From positions 689,422-753,421 of the forward strand of contig NZ_KB849790.1 in the NCBI RefSeq assembly GCF_000369045.1: a stretch of DNA of 64,000 nt, read 5' to 3'. Within the stretch, counting starts at the first letter, position 1. Each line of letters starts with the position of its first letter. Shown in pieces: positions 40,951-51,254 of this stretch. The stretch is from Acinetobacter pittii ATCC 19004 = CIP 70.29. Its GTDB lineage: Bacteria > Pseudomonadota > Gammaproteobacteria > Pseudomonadales > Moraxellaceae. The position numbers and the translations under genes are program-made. Below the pieces are notes generated by a model. It was not told the origin of the DNA. It made no database searches and saw nothing but the letters and a program-made list of their open reading frames with translations.

Positions 40951-41445
40951 ATGCTTCAGCAGTGCTGCCAACTATTAGAAGATCGCCAGCTCAAAATTGC
41001 TTTTATTGAGAGTGCGAGTTCGGGTTATTTAACAAGTCAGTTTTCTATTCACAAAAATAGTGGTGCAGATATTTTACTAGGTGGCTTAGTTAGCTACGAC
41101 CCAAGTATTAAAATTAGTATTTTAAATATCGATCCAAAGTTAATAGAGACTTACACAGCAGAGTCACCGCAAGTCACAGAGGAAATGTGTAGGCTGGGTC
41201 AAAGCTTATTTCAACAAGCTGATATTATTGTCAGTTGTACTGGGCTATTAAAATCTGGCGGCAGTGAAACCCCAGAAAAACCTGTGGGCACCTTTTTTAT
41301 TTGCATTTCTTACCAACAGTATATTTATCATTATCGTTATTTTTTATCTGGTCACTCAGAACAAAAGTTAAAGACATTAACTCAAAAAGTTTCAGATGCC
41401 ATAATTGCTTTACTCACATCAACCCTAAAAACTGATTCACCATAA
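40951..41445 (+). CDS. CinA C-terminal domain family protein (PncC-like)
   Basis: 164 residues, a stand-alone CinA-C domain. In other bacteria PncC hydrolyses nicotinamide mononucleotide to nicotinic acid mononucleotide in pyridine-nucleotide recycling. The family pattern is recognisable (FIESASSGYLTSQFS, LLGGLVSYDPSIK, and a STGLL/CTGLL region), but the usual AESCTGG motif is ESASSG here and the glycine-rich middle is shorter. Activity is therefore uncertain. GAGGTG seven bases before the ATG is a good ribosome site. Stand-alone gene with its own terminator. Confidence 0.75.
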   Translation: MLQQCCQLLEDRQLKIAFIESASSGYLTSQFSIHKNSGADILLGGLVSYDPSIKISILNIDPKLIETYTAESPQVTEEMCRLGQSLFQQADIIVSCTGLLKSGGSETPEKPVGTFFICISYQQYIYHYRYFLSGHSEQKLKTLTQKVSDAIIALLTSTLKTDSP

Positions 41446-41447
41446 AA

Positions 41448-41477
41448 AAAAGAGAATATGTTTCCATATTCTCTTTT
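41448..41477 (+). terminator. Bidirectional terminator between the CinA-like gene and clpB
   Basis: AAAAGAGAATATG and CATATTCTCTTTT form a perfect 13-bp stem over TTTC. Confidence 0.85.
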
Positions 41478-41496
41478 CGGTTTTAGCAGACAAAGC

Positions 41497-44076
41497 TTAG
41501 CTGAGTTTCATTTTATCGAAGACTAAATGCCCATTTTCGCCTTTAACTAGAATAGTATCACCTGCGACAAAATCACCCGACAAGATTTTTTGTGCTAATG
41601 TGTTTTCAATCTGTTGTTGAATCGCACGTTTCAATGGACGCGCGCCATAGACAGGATCGAAACCAGCATCAATCAATAAATCAAAAGCGGTATCATCTAC
41701 AGTTAAACTCATGTCACGATCAACAAGACGCGAACGTAATCGATCCAACTGAATATCGGCAATACCACGAATCTGCGCTTTTTTGAGTGAATGGAAAATC
41801 ACAAGCTCATCAATCCGGTTAATAAATTCCGGACGGAAATGCTGACTTACCGCATTCATTACAATGGTACGCACTTCATCGTCTGTTGCGCCCTCACCTA
41901 GCTCACGTACATCCTGTGAACCTAAGTTCGAAGTCATCACAATAACTGTATTTTTAAAGTCTACTACTCGACCTTGTGAATCGGTTAAGCGGCCATCATC
42001 CAATACCTGGAGCAAGATATTGAATACATCTGGATGCGCTTTTTCGACTTCATCAAACAACACCACGCTATATGGCTTACGGCGAACAGCTTCGGTTAAA
42101 ACACCGCCTTCTTCATAACCAACATATCCTGGAGGTGCACCAACCAAACGGCTAACAGAGTGTTTTTCCATGAATTCACTCATGTCGATACGAATCATCG
42201 CATCATCACTGTCAAACAAGAAGTTAGCCAATGCTTTAGTCAACTCAGTTTTACCAACACCTGTTGGACCCAAGAACAAGAATGATCCACTAGGACGATT
42301 CGGGTCAGACAAACCAGCACGTGAACGGCGTACTGCATTCGACACCGCAACAACAGCTTCATCTTGACCTACAACACGGTCATGTAAAAACTCTTCCATA
42401 TTAAGGAGTTTTTCACGCTCGCCTTGCATCATTTTAGCAACCGGAATTCCTGTTGCAGCACTCACAACTTCGGCAATTTCATTTTCAGTCACTTTAGTAC
42501 GAATGAGTTTTGGCTCTTCGTTTTCTTCAGCAACTTCGTCTTGCTCCAGTTGTTTTTGTAACTCTGGAATTACGCCATACTGTAAACGTGCTGCTTCAGC
42601 CAAATCGCCTTCACGCTGTGCTTTCTCAAAAGCAATACGTGCTTTATCAAGTTCCACCTGAGCCTGTTTAGTACCTTCTACTAAAGTTTTTTCAGACTTC
42701 CAGATTTCTTCAAGATCGTTGTATTCTTTCTCGACTTCAGCAATCTGTTTTTCAAGATGAGTGACTTCAGCTTTACTGCCGACATCTTCATCTTTTTTCA
42801 CTGCTTCCAATTGCATTTTCAATTGGATTAAACGGCGATCTAGCTTATCAAGTGCTTCAGGTTTAGAGTCAATCTCCATTTTAATACGAGAAGCTGCCTC
42901 ATCAATCAAATCAATTGCCTTGTCTGGTAATTGACGATCAGTGATGTAACGATGAGACATTTTCGCCGCAGCAATAATCGCAGAGTCTAAAATTTGCACA
43001 CCATGGTGAGTGGCATATTTTTCTTTGAGTCCACGTAAAATTGCAATCGTATCTTCAACACTTGGCTCATCAACTAGCACTTTTTGGAAACGACGTTCTA
43101 AAGCTGCATCTTTTTCAATATATTGACGATATTCATCTAAGGTCGTCGCACCCACACAGCGCAATTCACCACGAGCCAATGCAGGTTTTAACATATTCCC
43201 TGCATCCATTGCGCCATCGCCTTTACCTGCACCTACGAGTGTATGTAACTCATCAATAAACAGGATGATTTCGCCTTCGTGTTTTGCCAAGTCTTTTAAA
43301 ACAGCTTTTAAACGTTCTTCAAACTCACCACGATATTTAGCACCAGCCAGTAATGAACCTAAGTCGAGGGATAAAACACGTTTATTTTTTAATCCCTCTG
43401 GCACTTCACCATTCACAATACGCTGTGCCAAACCTTCAACAATAGCAGTTTTACCTACACCCGGCTCACCAATAAGAACAGGGTTGTTTTTGGTACGACG
43501 CGATAAAACCTGAATGGTACGGCGAATTTCATCGTCACGCCCAATGACAGGATCAAGTTTTCCAGATAAAGCCCGCTCTGTTAAATCAATCGTATATTTA
43601 TTAAGTGAGTCACGTTGGTCTTCGTGATTATTACTCATGACTTTGTCATTACCTCGAATATGTTCAATTACTTTGCGTAAGCTGTCGGGAGTTACACCTA
43701 CCGCACTTAAAATATTTTTAGTTTCGCCTGTCTCTGCCAAACCTAATAAAACCCAGTCAGTTGATAAAAATTCATCACCTGCCTTTTGCGCATATCTGTC
43801 TGCCAAATTAAGCGCTTTAACGGCTTCTGGGTTTAAGTTGACATCACCCGTTGGGTTGGCAATTGTCGGCGCATCTTTTATAGCCTGTTCAAGTTTTTGT
43901 TTAAGTTCAGGTAACCGTGCACCTGCTTGTTGCAACAAACTAATATTTGATGGCTCTTCTAACAAGGTAGACAAAATATGAATACCTGCGATAGCGGTAT
44001 GGTCTTTACCCATCGCTAAAGATTGAGCATCTGAGAGGGCTTGCTGCAAGCGGTTTGTAAATTTCTCAAAACGCAT
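41497..44076 (-). CDS. clpB: ATP-dependent disaggregase ClpB
   Basis: 859 residues, the usual length. An N-terminal Clp-N repeat domain (about 1-145) is followed by the first AAA+ domain with GEPGVGKTA and [10 protein letters not shown]. The ClpB-specific coiled-coil middle domain (about 410-530) comes next, then the second AAA+ domain with GPTGVGKTE and [11 protein letters not shown] and a C-terminal D2-small domain. It works with DnaK to dissolve aggregates after heat stress. A sigma-32-type promoter lies about 130 bp upstream of the start. Confidence 0.97.
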   Translation of the reverse strand: MRFEKFTNRLQQALSDAQSLAMGKDHTAIAGIHILSTLLEEPSNISLLQQAGARLPELKQKLEQAIKDAPTIANPTGDVNLNPEAVKALNLADRYAQKAGDEFLSTDWVLLGLAETGETKNILSAVGVTPDSLRKVIEHIRGNDKVMSNNHEDQRDSLNKYTIDLTERALSGKLDPVIGRDDEIRRTIQVLSRRTKNNPVLIGEPGVGKTAIVEGLAQRIVNGEVPEGLKNKRVLSLDLGSLLAGAKYRGEFEERLKAVLKDLAKHEGEIILFIDELHTLVGAGKGDGAMDAGNMLKPALARGELRCVGATTLDEYRQYIEKDAALERRFQKVLVDEPSVEDTIAILRGLKEKYATHHGVQILDSAIIAAAKMSHRYITDRQLPDKAIDLIDEAASRIKMEIDSKPEALDKLDRRLIQLKMQLEAVKKDEDVGSKAEVTHLEKQIAEVEKEYNDLEEIWKSEKTLVEGTKQAQVELDKARIAFEKAQREGDLAEAARLQYGVIPELQKQLEQDEVAEENEEPKLIRTKVTENEIAEVVSAATGIPVAKMMQGEREKLLNMEEFLHDRVVGQDEAVVAVSNAVRRSRAGLSDPNRPSGSFLFLGPTGVGKTELTKALANFLFDSDDAMIRIDMSEFMEKHSVSRLVGAPPGYVGYEEGGVLTEAVRRKPYSVVLFDEVEKAHPDVFNILLQVLDDGRLTDSQGRVVDFKNTVIVMTSNLGSQDVRELGEGATDDEVRTIVMNAVSQHFRPEFINRIDELVIFHSLKKAQIRGIADIQLDRLRSRLVDRDMSLTVDDTAFDLLIDAGFDPVYGARPLKRAIQQQIENTLAQKILSGDFVAGDTILVKGENGHLVFDKMKLS

Positions 44077-44202
44077 TCTTGTTATTCCTCACAACAAATT
44101 TGTACTTGTCTAATAGATGGGAACACTTCTTCGAATTTCAAATAAATTTTTATATATTTTTCATAATGTTATAAAAATAACAGTGAGTAAAACTCCATTA
44201 TA

Positions 44203-44231
44203 ATATGGGATTGTTTTGTATATATTTCAAG
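44203..44231 (-). promoter_or_regulatory. clpB: Heat-shock (sigma-32) promoter of clpB
   Basis: On the minus strand CTTGAAA (44,231-44,225), a 14-bp spacer and TCCCATAT (44,210-44,203) match the RpoH consensus CTTGAAA-N13-15-CCCCATNT at all but one base. The predicted leader is about 120 bases. Confidence 0.8.
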
Positions 44232-44369
44232 TACAGTTCAGCTACATTTTATTAAAATGCTTGAATATTTAGATTCATGCTTATTCTTACTACGCTTTTC
44301 ACAAAGTCTTCATTGAGAATTTAGTGATTAAGCTTTAGTTTATCTTGCTAGTTTCCTACTCGTTTTGAA

Positions 44370-45185
44370 ATGAAAATGCACTTTAAATACATTATATTAA
44401 CAACAACTTGTCTTTTTACTTCGGCACTGGCAATCGCTCAGCTTCCCCAAGACTCCAGACGACCTGGTGGAATTGCAGTTGTTCCTCTAACTACTGATAT
44501 TACTCAGGTCACTTTTCAACAAAAGCCTGTTTTAATTAGTCAAGAAGGTCAGCAACGTTATGCTGTGCTTGGTATTCCATTATCTACTCCAATCGGCAGT
44601 ATTCAACTCGACACAAATAAAGCCCCGATTCAAATAGAAGTTAAGTCTTATCCTTACGCAGAACAACGGATTAAAGTCACGAACCAAGATTATGTGAACC
44701 CTAACCAAAGCCAATTAGACCGCTACGCTCAAGAAGCAAAAGAACAAAATGATGTGTATACCTCATTTACACAGAGCTCATGGCAAACCCTACCCACATT
44801 TATACGCCCGACTTCAGGGAAATTTAGCAACTCTTTTGGAAGAAAGCGCTTTTTCAATGGTGAAGAACGCGCGCCTCACTCAGGTTTAGATATTCCTGCA
44901 CCAGTAGGGCAAAAAGTTATTGCGCCCGCAGATGGTGTGGTTATTCAAACTGGATCTTATTTTTTTAATGGACAAACTGTATTGATTGATCATGGCCAAG
45001 GCTTAGTCAGCATGTTCTGCCATTTAAGCGCAATTAAAGTAGAGAAAGGCCAACATATCCGTCAAGGAGAAATGTTAGGTTTAGTAGGCAAAACAGGACG
45101 CGTGACAGGCCCACACCTGCATTGGGGCATGAGCCTTAATAATGCTCGGGTAGATCCTCAGCTTTTTCTAAATACAGCTCGTTAA
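44370..45185 (+). CDS. Secreted M23 family peptidase (LytM domain)
   Basis: 271 residues. The signal peptide ends near AIA-Q (about residue 23). An N-terminal non-catalytic region of ~120 residues is followed by the peptidase domain, with the metal ligands in HSGLDIPAPVGQKV (HxxxD) and PHLHWGM (HxH). All expected ligands are present, so it should be an active endopeptidase on cell-wall cross-links. It ends convergently with the GNAT gene, overlapping by 4 bp. No strong ribosome site precedes the ATG. Confidence 0.88.
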   Translation: MKMHFKYIILTTTCLFTSALAIAQLPQDSRRPGGIAVVPLTTDITQVTFQQKPVLISQEGQQRYAVLGIPLSTPIGSIQLDTNKAPIQIEVKSYPYAEQRIKVTNQDYVNPNQSQLDRYAQEAKEQNDVYTSFTQSSWQTLPTFIRPTSGKFSNSFGRKRFFNGEERAPHSGLDIPAPVGQKVIAPADGVVIQTGSYFFNGQTVLIDHGQGLVSMFCHLSAIKVEKGQHIRQGEMLGLVGKTGRVTGPHLHWGMSLNNARVDPQLFLNTAR

Positions 45186-45607
45186 TTTAAAGCTTTACGA
45201 AAATACTTTGGCGCTTCGACATAGCCTTCTCTTAGGTAAAATTGATGTGCCAAAGGTCTTTGCATTCCTGAATGCAGTTCCATTCGATCACACCCTCGGC
45301 GTCTGGCTTGTTGCTCAGCCTCCTTTACGAGTAAATGCCCTACACCTTTGCTACGCATATTCTCATCAACACACAGATAGCATATTTTGGCAAAGTCACC
45401 TTGTAAGGCAATTTGCGGAATAAAGTAGAGAGATAAAAAACCATAAATTTTACCCCTCTCTTCAGCAATCAAAATTTGTGAATTAGAGTCATTATGGAGT
45501 ATCTCAAACTTTTCTTGAATAAGAGCAAAAGGCTGTGGGTATCCCATCTGTTTAAGTAGATCACATATAGCTTGAGTATCTTTTGATTTAGCAGAACGAA
45601 TATTCAC
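45182..45607 (-). CDS. GNAT family N-acetyltransferase
   Basis: 141 residues, a full GNAT fold. Strand 4 is ICYLCVDENMRSKGVGHLLV, with the acetyl-CoA loop R-x-x-G-x-G/A as RSKGVGHLL, and the C-terminal LHSGMQRPLAHQFYLREGY includes the usual FY-x-x-GF-like ending. The substrate is unknown. GGGAGAAGAAAGG precedes the ATG. The terminator after it also serves the OsmC gene, transcribed on the same strand. Confidence 0.85.
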   Translation of the reverse strand: MNIRSAKSKDTQAICDLLKQMGYPQPFALIQEKFEILHNDSNSQILIAEERGKIYGFLSLYFIPQIALQGDFAKICYLCVDENMRSKGVGHLLVKEAEQQARRRGCDRMELHSGMQRPLAHQFYLREGYVEAPKYFRKALN

Positions 45608-45645
45608 CTTTCTTCTCCCTATTATTTTTTAGTTATTTTTGACAA

Positions 45646-45677
45646 TAAAAAAAGCCAACTCTAATGTCAGCTTTTTT
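45646..45677 (-). terminator. Terminator of the OsmC gene
   Basis: AAAAAAAGCCAAC and GTCAGCTTTTTTT pair with two mismatches over TCTAAT, 27 bp past the OsmC stop codon. Confidence 0.7.
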
Positions 45678-45703
45678 TAATTTCTAGCTAGCAAAAAAAT
45701 GCC

Positions 45704-46126
45704 TTATTCCGCTTCAATAATTTCGAAGTCATGTGTAATTTCAACACCACCATCGGAAAGCATTTTACTTGCTGAACAATATTTCTCGGCAGACAATTCA
45801 ACTGCTTTTGCAACCTGCTTTTCTTTCACAGCTTTACCAGTTACCACAAAATGTAAGTGGATTTTAGTAAACACAGCCGGAATTGCGTCAGCGCGCTCAG
45901 CTTTTAAATTACATACAACATTCGTCACATCTTGGCGAGATTTCTTTAAAATAGTCACAATATCAAACGAAGCACACCCACCAAGTCCCATTAATATCAA
46001 TTCCATAGGACGTGGACCACGGTTTTCACCACCATACTCAGGTGAGCCGTCCATGATGACACTATGCCCACTATCCGATTTCGCTTCAAAAGCAACATTC
46101 TCTAGCCAATGTACACTTGTTTGCAT
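45704..46126 (-). CDS. OsmC/Ohr family protein
   Basis: 140 residues, the usual size. The two redox cysteines are in GLGGCASFDI (about residue 55) and EKYCSASKML (about 117), with the PMELILMGLGG helix between. Members reduce organic hydroperoxides in a thiol-dependent way. The sequence is closer to the YhfA-like branch than to Ohr, judged by the GENRGPRPMEL segment. Single gene. Confidence 0.85.
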   Translation of the reverse strand: MQTSVHWLENVAFEAKSDSGHSVIMDGSPEYGGENRGPRPMELILMGLGGCASFDIVTILKKSRQDVTNVVCNLKAERADAIPAVFTKIHLHFVVTGKAVKEKQVAKAVELSAEKYCSASKMLSDGGVEITHDFEIIEAE

Positions 46127-46160
46127 TGCAACTACCCAAAAAAAATTATAAATTTAAGCA

Positions 46161-46454
46161 GGGTCTGTTGACATTTCATCTATGGATTGCGTTATAGCTA
46201 AAAATTAATCCAAATAAGACGCAAAACCCAGACAATGGCAATCCTTTGTCCAGTTTTGTAATAAAGTTTGTGAAATTTCAGCCATAATCTGAGTTGCAAT
46301 TAAAGCAGCGCAGGCATAGCGCAAGACCAAGTTATTTTGTACGTTCCGTTGTTAAGATCTATTTATTTAGAATGGCTAAATTTCATAGTTCTTATTTGGT
46401 ACGTCTAAAAGAATTGTCTTATGTTGCAACCATCTGTGAAATGTCAACAGGCCC
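46161..46454. mobile_element. 294-bp insertion relic bounded by inverted repeats
   Basis: Left end GGGTCTGTTGACATTTCA and right end TGAAATGTCAACAGGCCC match as inverted repeats at 17 of 18 positions. Pairing continues more weakly inside for about 20 bases. On the minus strand a ~42-codon open stretch (about 46,325-46,210), beginning after a stop codon, encodes NLVLRYACAALIATQIMAE and ends YLD-stop. It could be the remains of a transposase C-terminus, but this is not proven. I see no clear target-site duplication. It occupies the 438-bp gap between osmC and the crp-like gene. Confidence 0.65.
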
Positions 46455-46564
46455 TTGTTTTGTACACTAACATAAAATGAGTTGATAAGGAATTTCATCT
46501 CTTCTGTGTAATAGCTCATCTCGAGCTTGTGTGAATTGTTTACCCTATTCGGAACATATTAAGC

Positions 46565-47272
46565 ATGACTTCAAATTTTTCACAACTCAGCACAGATGCT
46601 TTATCTCCGGGGCAACTACCTGAATCCGTTAAAGCATTGTTAAAACGTGCTCACATCAACAGATATCCAAAACGAACCACAATTGTTGATGCCGGAACAG
46701 AGTCAAAATCTTTATATTTAATTTTAAAAGGCTCAGTTTCAATTATTTTGCGTGAAGATGACGAACGTGAAATTGTTGTTGCGTATTTAAATCCAGGCGA
46801 TTTCTTTGGGGAAATGGGGCTTTTCGAACCGAACCCTCAACGTACAGCCGAAGTTCGTACTCGTGATGTCTGTGAAATTGCAGAGATCTCTTATGACAAC
46901 TTCCACGAACTTAGCAAACAATACCCAGACTTAAGCTATGCTGTTTTTGCACAATTAGTTCGCCGTCTAAAAAATACGACTCGTAAAATGACAGATCTTG
47001 CGTTCATTGATGTGTCTGGCCGTATTGCTCGTTGTTTAATCGATCTATCTTCTCAACCTGAAGCAATGATTCTGCCGAATGGTCGTCAAATTCGTATTAC
47101 TCGTCAAGAAATTGGCCGTATTGTTGGATGTTCGCGTGAGATGGTTGGCCGTGTACTTAAAACCTTAGAAGATCAAGGTATGATCCAAACTGATGGTAAA
47201 GCGATTCTTATTTTTGATGCATCATTAGAAGAAAACACTGTTTCTGATGATGACTACGATGATGAAGAATAA
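46565..47272 (+). CDS. vfr: cAMP receptor protein homologue (CRP/Vfr family regulator)
   Basis: 235 residues. The N-terminal cyclic-nucleotide domain contains the phosphate-binding cassette GDFFGEMGLFEPNPQRTAEV with the E and RT residues that bind cAMP. A long dimer helix follows, then a winged helix-turn-helix with RITRQEIGRIVGCSREMVGRVLK, which keeps the R-E-x-x-G-R recognition residues of CRP. It should be a global regulator of catabolism, and in Acinetobacter of virulence traits. The acidic tail DDDYDDEE is unusual. It is preceded by the insertion relic and followed by a terminator. Calling it crp or vfr is a naming choice. Confidence 0.92.
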   Translation: MTSNFSQLSTDALSPGQLPESVKALLKRAHINRYPKRTTIVDAGTESKSLYLILKGSVSIILREDDEREIVVAYLNPGDFFGEMGLFEPNPQRTAEVRTRDVCEIAEISYDNFHELSKQYPDLSYAVFAQLVRRLKNTTRKMTDLAFIDVSGRIARCLIDLSSQPEAMILPNGRQIRITRQEIGRIVGCSREMVGRVLKTLEDQGMIQTDGKAILIFDASLEENTVSDDDYDDEE

Positions 47273-47291
47273 TATTCATTAAATTTTTAAT

Positions 47292-47318
47292 AAAAAGCAA
47301 ACTTCGGTTTGCTTTTTT
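47292..47318 (+). terminator. Terminator of the crp/vfr gene
   Basis: AAAAAGCAAAC and GTTTGCTTTTT pair perfectly over a TTCG tetraloop. Confidence 0.9.
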
Positions 47319-47431
47319 TATATGCAACAATGAGTTAATACACAAAACTTACAAACTATTCTAATTTTATGATTTAAGTTGAATACATATTCTCCATTAG
47401 GCTAACTCAAAATTTCCAAGGATTCCGCTGT

Positions 47432-48481
47432 ATGCAATTTAACCCACTTAGTCGCACAGGCCTTAAACTTCCAGAAATTTGTTTAGGCACCATGACATTT
47501 GGTGAGCAAAACTCCCAACAAGAAGCTTTTGAACAACTCAATTACGCCTTGGCACATGGTTTATATTTTTGGGATACGGCAGAGATGTATTCCGTTCCAC
47601 CAAAACCTGAAACTTATGGCGCAACTGAAACGATTATTGGTAATTGGTTTGCCCAGCATGGACAACGTGACAAAGTCTTTCTTGCATCTAAAATTGCAGG
47701 TCCGGGCTTTGGAGGAATACACATTCGAGAAGGCAATACACGCTTTAACAGTGACCATATTGCCAAAGCTCTAGATGGTTCACTTAAACGTCTCCAAACG
47801 GACTATATCGACCTTTATCAACTGCATTGGCCTGAACGTCATACCAACTTTTTTGGTACGCTCGCTTATGGCAATCAGCAAGCTGAAAATGATTACGACA
47901 CAACACCTCTAGAAGAAACATTACTCGCTCTACAAGAAGAGATTAATCGCGGGCGCATTCGCTATATTGGTTTATCAAATGAAACCCCGTGGGGCACCAT
48001 GAAGTTTTTACATTTGGCCGAAAAGCTAGGTGTCAGTAAATTCGTAAGTGTTCAAAACCCATATAGTCTTCTCAACCGTACTTATGAAATAGGTATGTCA
48101 GAGATTGCTAAATATGAGGATGTCGGATTGCTCGCCTACTCTCCTCTGGCTTTTGGTTACCTAACTGGCAAGTTTAGAAATGGTGCACGTCCCGCTAATG
48201 CTCGTGTGACACTATTCCCTCGCTTTAGCCGCTACAGTAATCCTCAAAGTGAGTGGGCAACTGAACAATATGCACAGCTAGCAGAAAAGCATGGACTAAG
48301 CTTAACTCAGATGGCCTTAGCTTTTATTAAACAACAGTTCTTTGTGACCAGCACAATTATTGGTGCCACTAATTTAGATCAACTCAAAGAAAATATTCAG
48401 GCATTTGAGATTGAATTACCAAGTGAAGTTCTAAAAGGTATTGAGGCCATCCATACTCAACAGCCCAACCCTGCTCCTTAA
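47432..48481 (+). CDS. Aldo/keto reductase (Tas-like)
   Basis: 349 residues, the length of Tas-type AKRs. The catalytic tetrad is visible: Asp and Tyr in FWDTAEMYSVPP, Lys in FLASKIAG and His in LYQLHWPERHTN. The NADPH-binding end has LAYSPLAFGYLTGK and STIIGATNLDQLKENI. The substrate is unknown; E. coli Tas has been linked to prephenate-related suppression in tyrosine auxotrophs. Single gene with its own terminator. Confidence 0.9.
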   Translation: MQFNPLSRTGLKLPEICLGTMTFGEQNSQQEAFEQLNYALAHGLYFWDTAEMYSVPPKPETYGATETIIGNWFAQHGQRDKVFLASKIAGPGFGGIHIREGNTRFNSDHIAKALDGSLKRLQTDYIDLYQLHWPERHTNFFGTLAYGNQQAENDYDTTPLEETLLALQEEINRGRIRYIGLSNETPWGTMKFLHLAEKLGVSKFVSVQNPYSLLNRTYEIGMSEIAKYEDVGLLAYSPLAFGYLTGKFRNGARPANARVTLFPRFSRYSNPQSEWATEQYAQLAEKHGLSLTQMALAFIKQQFFVTSTIIGATNLDQLKENIQAFEIELPSEVLKGIEAIHTQQPNPAP

Positions 48482-48485
48482 ATAA

Positions 48486-48512
48486 AAAACGGATGCTTAA
48501 GCATCCGTTTTC
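48486..48512 (+). terminator. Terminator between aldo/keto reductase and M48 protease genes
   Basis: AAACGGATGC and GCATCCGTTT form a perfect stem over TTAA with A and T runs outside, usable in both directions. Confidence 0.9.
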
Positions 48513-48535
48513 TTTATCTATATAAAATTTACATC

Positions 48536-49315
48536 TTATTTACGGCTATTATAAACTGCCATTGCCGCAGGTAAGTTTTTACGCATATCACCAATACGTT
48601 GTGAGTTAGATGGGTGAGTAGACAAGAATGATGAACCACCGCCACCTTCAAGTTTATTCATTTTTTCCCAAAGCGTAATCGCTGCATTTGGATTATAGCC
48701 TGCACGCGCCATCAACATTAAACCACCTTGGTCAGCACGACTTTCCAAGCTACGAGAATATGGTAAGCCTACACCCACTTGTGTACCTAACTGAGCGGCA
48801 GCAGTACCAAGCTGGCCTACATTATTACCCGCATAGCTTAAACCGATGCCTAGAGCTAAATCAGTTAAAGCTTGTGCACCGATTTTACTTTTTGCATGCT
48901 CTTCTAAAGCATGTGTCATTTCATGTCCCATAACAGCTGCAATTTCAGCATCTGTCAGGTTCAATTTATTCACAATACCTGTATAGAAAACTACCTTGCC
49001 ACCAGGTGCAACGTAAGCATTAATCGTATCTGATTTCAACACCGCTAACTGCCAGCTAAATGGTTGACCAGTCTGATTCATCTGGTTAGCATATGGTTTT
49101 AAACGGTTGAATACAGCATTAATACGGTTATATGTACTAGAGCTTGTATCGAGAGCACCCTTACCACGTGCTTCCTGCACCATCTTATTAAAACCTTGAG
49201 CAGATTGAGCATTTAAGGTTGCAGTATCTGCACCAGCCATGTCCGCTACTGTTGCACAGCCAGAAATGGTCATCACACTTGCAGCACACAAGCTTAAAAA
49301 GAGTTTTTTATTCAT
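48536..49315 (-). CDS. M48 family metalloprotease, lipoprotein (LoiP/BepA-like)
   Basis: 259 residues from ATG 49,315. A GTG at 49,327 is in frame, but AGGTG lies nine bases before the ATG. The lipoprotein signal ends at Cys20 (TISGC). The zinc site HEMTH is in AAVMGHEMTHALEEH, and the third ligand Glu is in SLESRADQGGLML. Family members degrade or refold misassembled outer-membrane proteins. The end STHPSNSQRI is typical of this group. Single gene. Confidence 0.9.
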   Translation of the reverse strand: MNKKLFLSLCAASVMTISGCATVADMAGADTATLNAQSAQGFNKMVQEARGKGALDTSSSTYNRINAVFNRLKPYANQMNQTGQPFSWQLAVLKSDTINAYVAPGGKVVFYTGIVNKLNLTDAEIAAVMGHEMTHALEEHAKSKIGAQALTDLALGIGLSYAGNNVGQLGTAAAQLGTQVGVGLPYSRSLESRADQGGLMLMARAGYNPNAAITLWEKMNKLEGGGGSSFLSTHPSNSQRIGDMRKNLPAAMAVYNSRK

Positions 49316-49430
49316 AACACGGATCACCTAAATCGATAAAAAGCTGTTTATTCTTTTGCACTTATTATAAGAAATACCACTGATGCTTTGAATGTCTCAT
49401 TTCTCCATGATCATAGTATTTATGTAACGA

Positions 49431-49748
49431 TCAAGTAGATAAAGTCATCAAATAAATCCAGAAAATTAAACAGATTACATTTAAACCCAAATAAACATGA
49501 CTTAAGGTTTTAACTTTCTCTTCAAGATTAGGACTTTCCCTTTTCCAGAGTAAATAACTATTTTGTATGAGTACAACAGGAATTAACACACATGCGAACA
49601 AAACCGACAAGCTCATAAAAGCGGTCATAAAGAAATCTTCATGATATTCCTGCCCATAAATAACCAACATCGCCAGCGTGGGTGAACCACCAATAGCAAA
49701 TAAAAAAGAATAAAAAATTGTTTTTGAAATAGTTGGTTGCAGCTTCAT
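49431..49748 (-). CDS. Small integral membrane protein of unknown function
   Basis: 105 residues with three hydrophobic segments (about 12-30, 40-62 and 83-103), so most likely an inner-membrane protein. No family motif recognised. No clear terminator is seen on its strand before the M48 gene, about 115 bp away. Its short length and simple composition make it less certain than its neighbours, but the frame is the only substantial one in this interval. Confidence 0.6.
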   Translation of the reverse strand: MKLQPTISKTIFYSFLFAIGGSPTLAMLVIYGQEYHEDFFMTAFMSLSVLFACVLIPVVLIQNSYLLWKRESPNLEEKVKTLSHVYLGLNVICLIFWIYLMTLST

Positions 49749-49828
49749 CCTGAGCCCATCCTTCCTTATCTATATATAACGTTTTAATCTGAATCTAATA
49801 AAACGAAAACTGCACTTTAGTCGGGTAT

Positions 49829-49858
49829 AAAAAAGGCCCCCTTTCAGGAGGCCTTTTT
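49829..49858 (-). terminator. Terminator of purA
   Basis: AAAAAGGCCCCC and GGAGGCCTTTTT pair with one mismatch, 12 bp past the purA stop codon. Confidence 0.85.
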
Positions 49859-49870
49859 AATCTTTGCTAA

Positions 49871-51205
<1,335 letters not shown>

Positions 51206-51254
51206 TCATGCTGTTAAAATTGGAAACCACCAGTAAAAAACTTACCGTTGGCAA

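Noticed and set aside
46372..46470. Open frame MAKFHSSYLVRL on the plus strand inside the insertion relic
   Set aside because: It spans the right inverted repeat and flanking DNA, is only 32 codons and has no recognisable similarity.
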